Positions 63,856 to 64,000 of a stretch of 64,000 nucleotides of DNA are shown here, piece by piece (within the stretch, counting starts at the first letter, position 1; every line of letters starts with the position of its first letter). The notes beneath the pieces were generated by a model. The model did not search any database, was not told the origin of the DNA, and saw only the letters and a program-made list of their open reading frames with translations. The translations under genes were made by a program, and so were the position numbers. The stretch comes from Halomonas dongshanensis (GTDB taxonomy: Bacteria; Pseudomonadota; Gammaproteobacteria; Pseudomonadales; Halomonadaceae): contig NZ_JAJISC010000007.1 of NCBI RefSeq assembly GCF_024790395.1, forward strand, positions 1 through 64,000. The letters run 5' to 3'.

Positions 63856-64000
63856 GTGGGAGACTGGTTGGCCGATCTGGCCCTTTTCATCGTGCAGGCG
63901 GTGATTTTCGTGGTACTGGCAGGTATCGTGCTGGCGCTGGTGCTGCGCCGTCAGCGCGGGGAGTCGCACACCGCACGCAAGCTGCAGGTCGAGCCGCTGC
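63856..64000 (+). CDS. sohB: SohB-like inner-membrane protease, N-terminus (partial, GTG start)
   Basis: The last 145 bases encode 48 residues beginning MGDWLADLALFIVQAVIFVV, with one transmembrane helix (~8-30) and then RRQRGESHTARKLQVE. This layout resembles the start of SohB, a signal-peptide-peptidase-like serine protease. The GTG at 63856 has AAGGAG six bases upstream; an ATG at 63851 is out of frame and stops early. The catalytic part lies beyond the window. Confidence 0.65.
   Translation, partial: MGDWLADLALFIVQAVIFVVLAGIVLALVLRRQRGESHTARKLQVEPL

Overview
The window looks like a stretch of chromosome from a GC-rich gammaproteobacterium, most likely a Halomonas-like member of the Halomonadaceae. 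This placement is inferred from gene content, gene order and protein flavour: the thrS-infC-rpmI-rplT-pheST-ihfA block, tig-clpP-clpX-lon-hupB-ppiD, an osmoprotectant ABC transporter, and gloB/yafS/rnhA/dnaQ next to mltD. No phage, insertion sequence, CRISPR array, tRNA gene or obvious genomic island was seen. Nearly all of it reads as core chromosome.

Layout. 1-112: 3' end of a 5S rRNA and its terminator, so an rRNA operon lies to the left. 144-7025: a purine-catabolism cluster on the minus strand (xdhA-xdhB-xdhC-guaD, translationally overlapping), with a divergent RutR-like TetR regulator and a palindromic operator between them. 7027-12992: hrpB helicase, a small lipoprotein, haem A synthase, a DUF2489 protein and an OmpA-like lipoprotein with calcium-binding-type repeats. 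13331-20482: the translation block thrS, infC (apparent ATC start), rpmI, rplT, pheS, pheT, ihfA. 20715-21547: a flavodoxin and a small membrane protein. 21709-30290: protein quality control (trigger factor, ClpP, ClpX, Lon, HU, PpiD). 30425-34970: lpxH and ppiB divergent from glnS-cysS, with a structured glnS leader.

35207-39033: a yehZYXW-type osmoprotectant ABC importer. 39168-44631: branched-chain 2-oxoacid dehydrogenase E1-alpha, E1-beta and E2, followed 46 bp later by a eukaryotic-type Ser/Thr protein kinase with an unrecognised C-terminal half. 44668-48153: a minus-strand Mce/Mla-type lipid transport operon (permease, ATPase, MCE protein, lipoprotein). 48302-52647: SulP transporter, RarD permease, omega-amidase and RsuA. 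52772-58401: the yejABEF peptide importer. 58439-63394: MltD, GloB, a YafS-like methyltransferase, RNase HI, DnaQ and NudC. 63404-64000: an SCP2-like protein and the start of a SohB-like protease.

The most interesting arrangement is the kinase behind the branched-chain 2-oxoacid dehydrogenase genes. The E1-alpha in the same cluster keeps the Ser-rich HSSSDD loop that is the phosphorylation site in the mammalian enzyme, so a locally encoded phosphorylation control is a testable idea. Other points of interest are non-ATG starts that fit regulation or coupling (infC ATC, xdhC TTG, hupB GTG), short in-register tandem repeats in intergenic DNA, and several unexplained leader hairpins.
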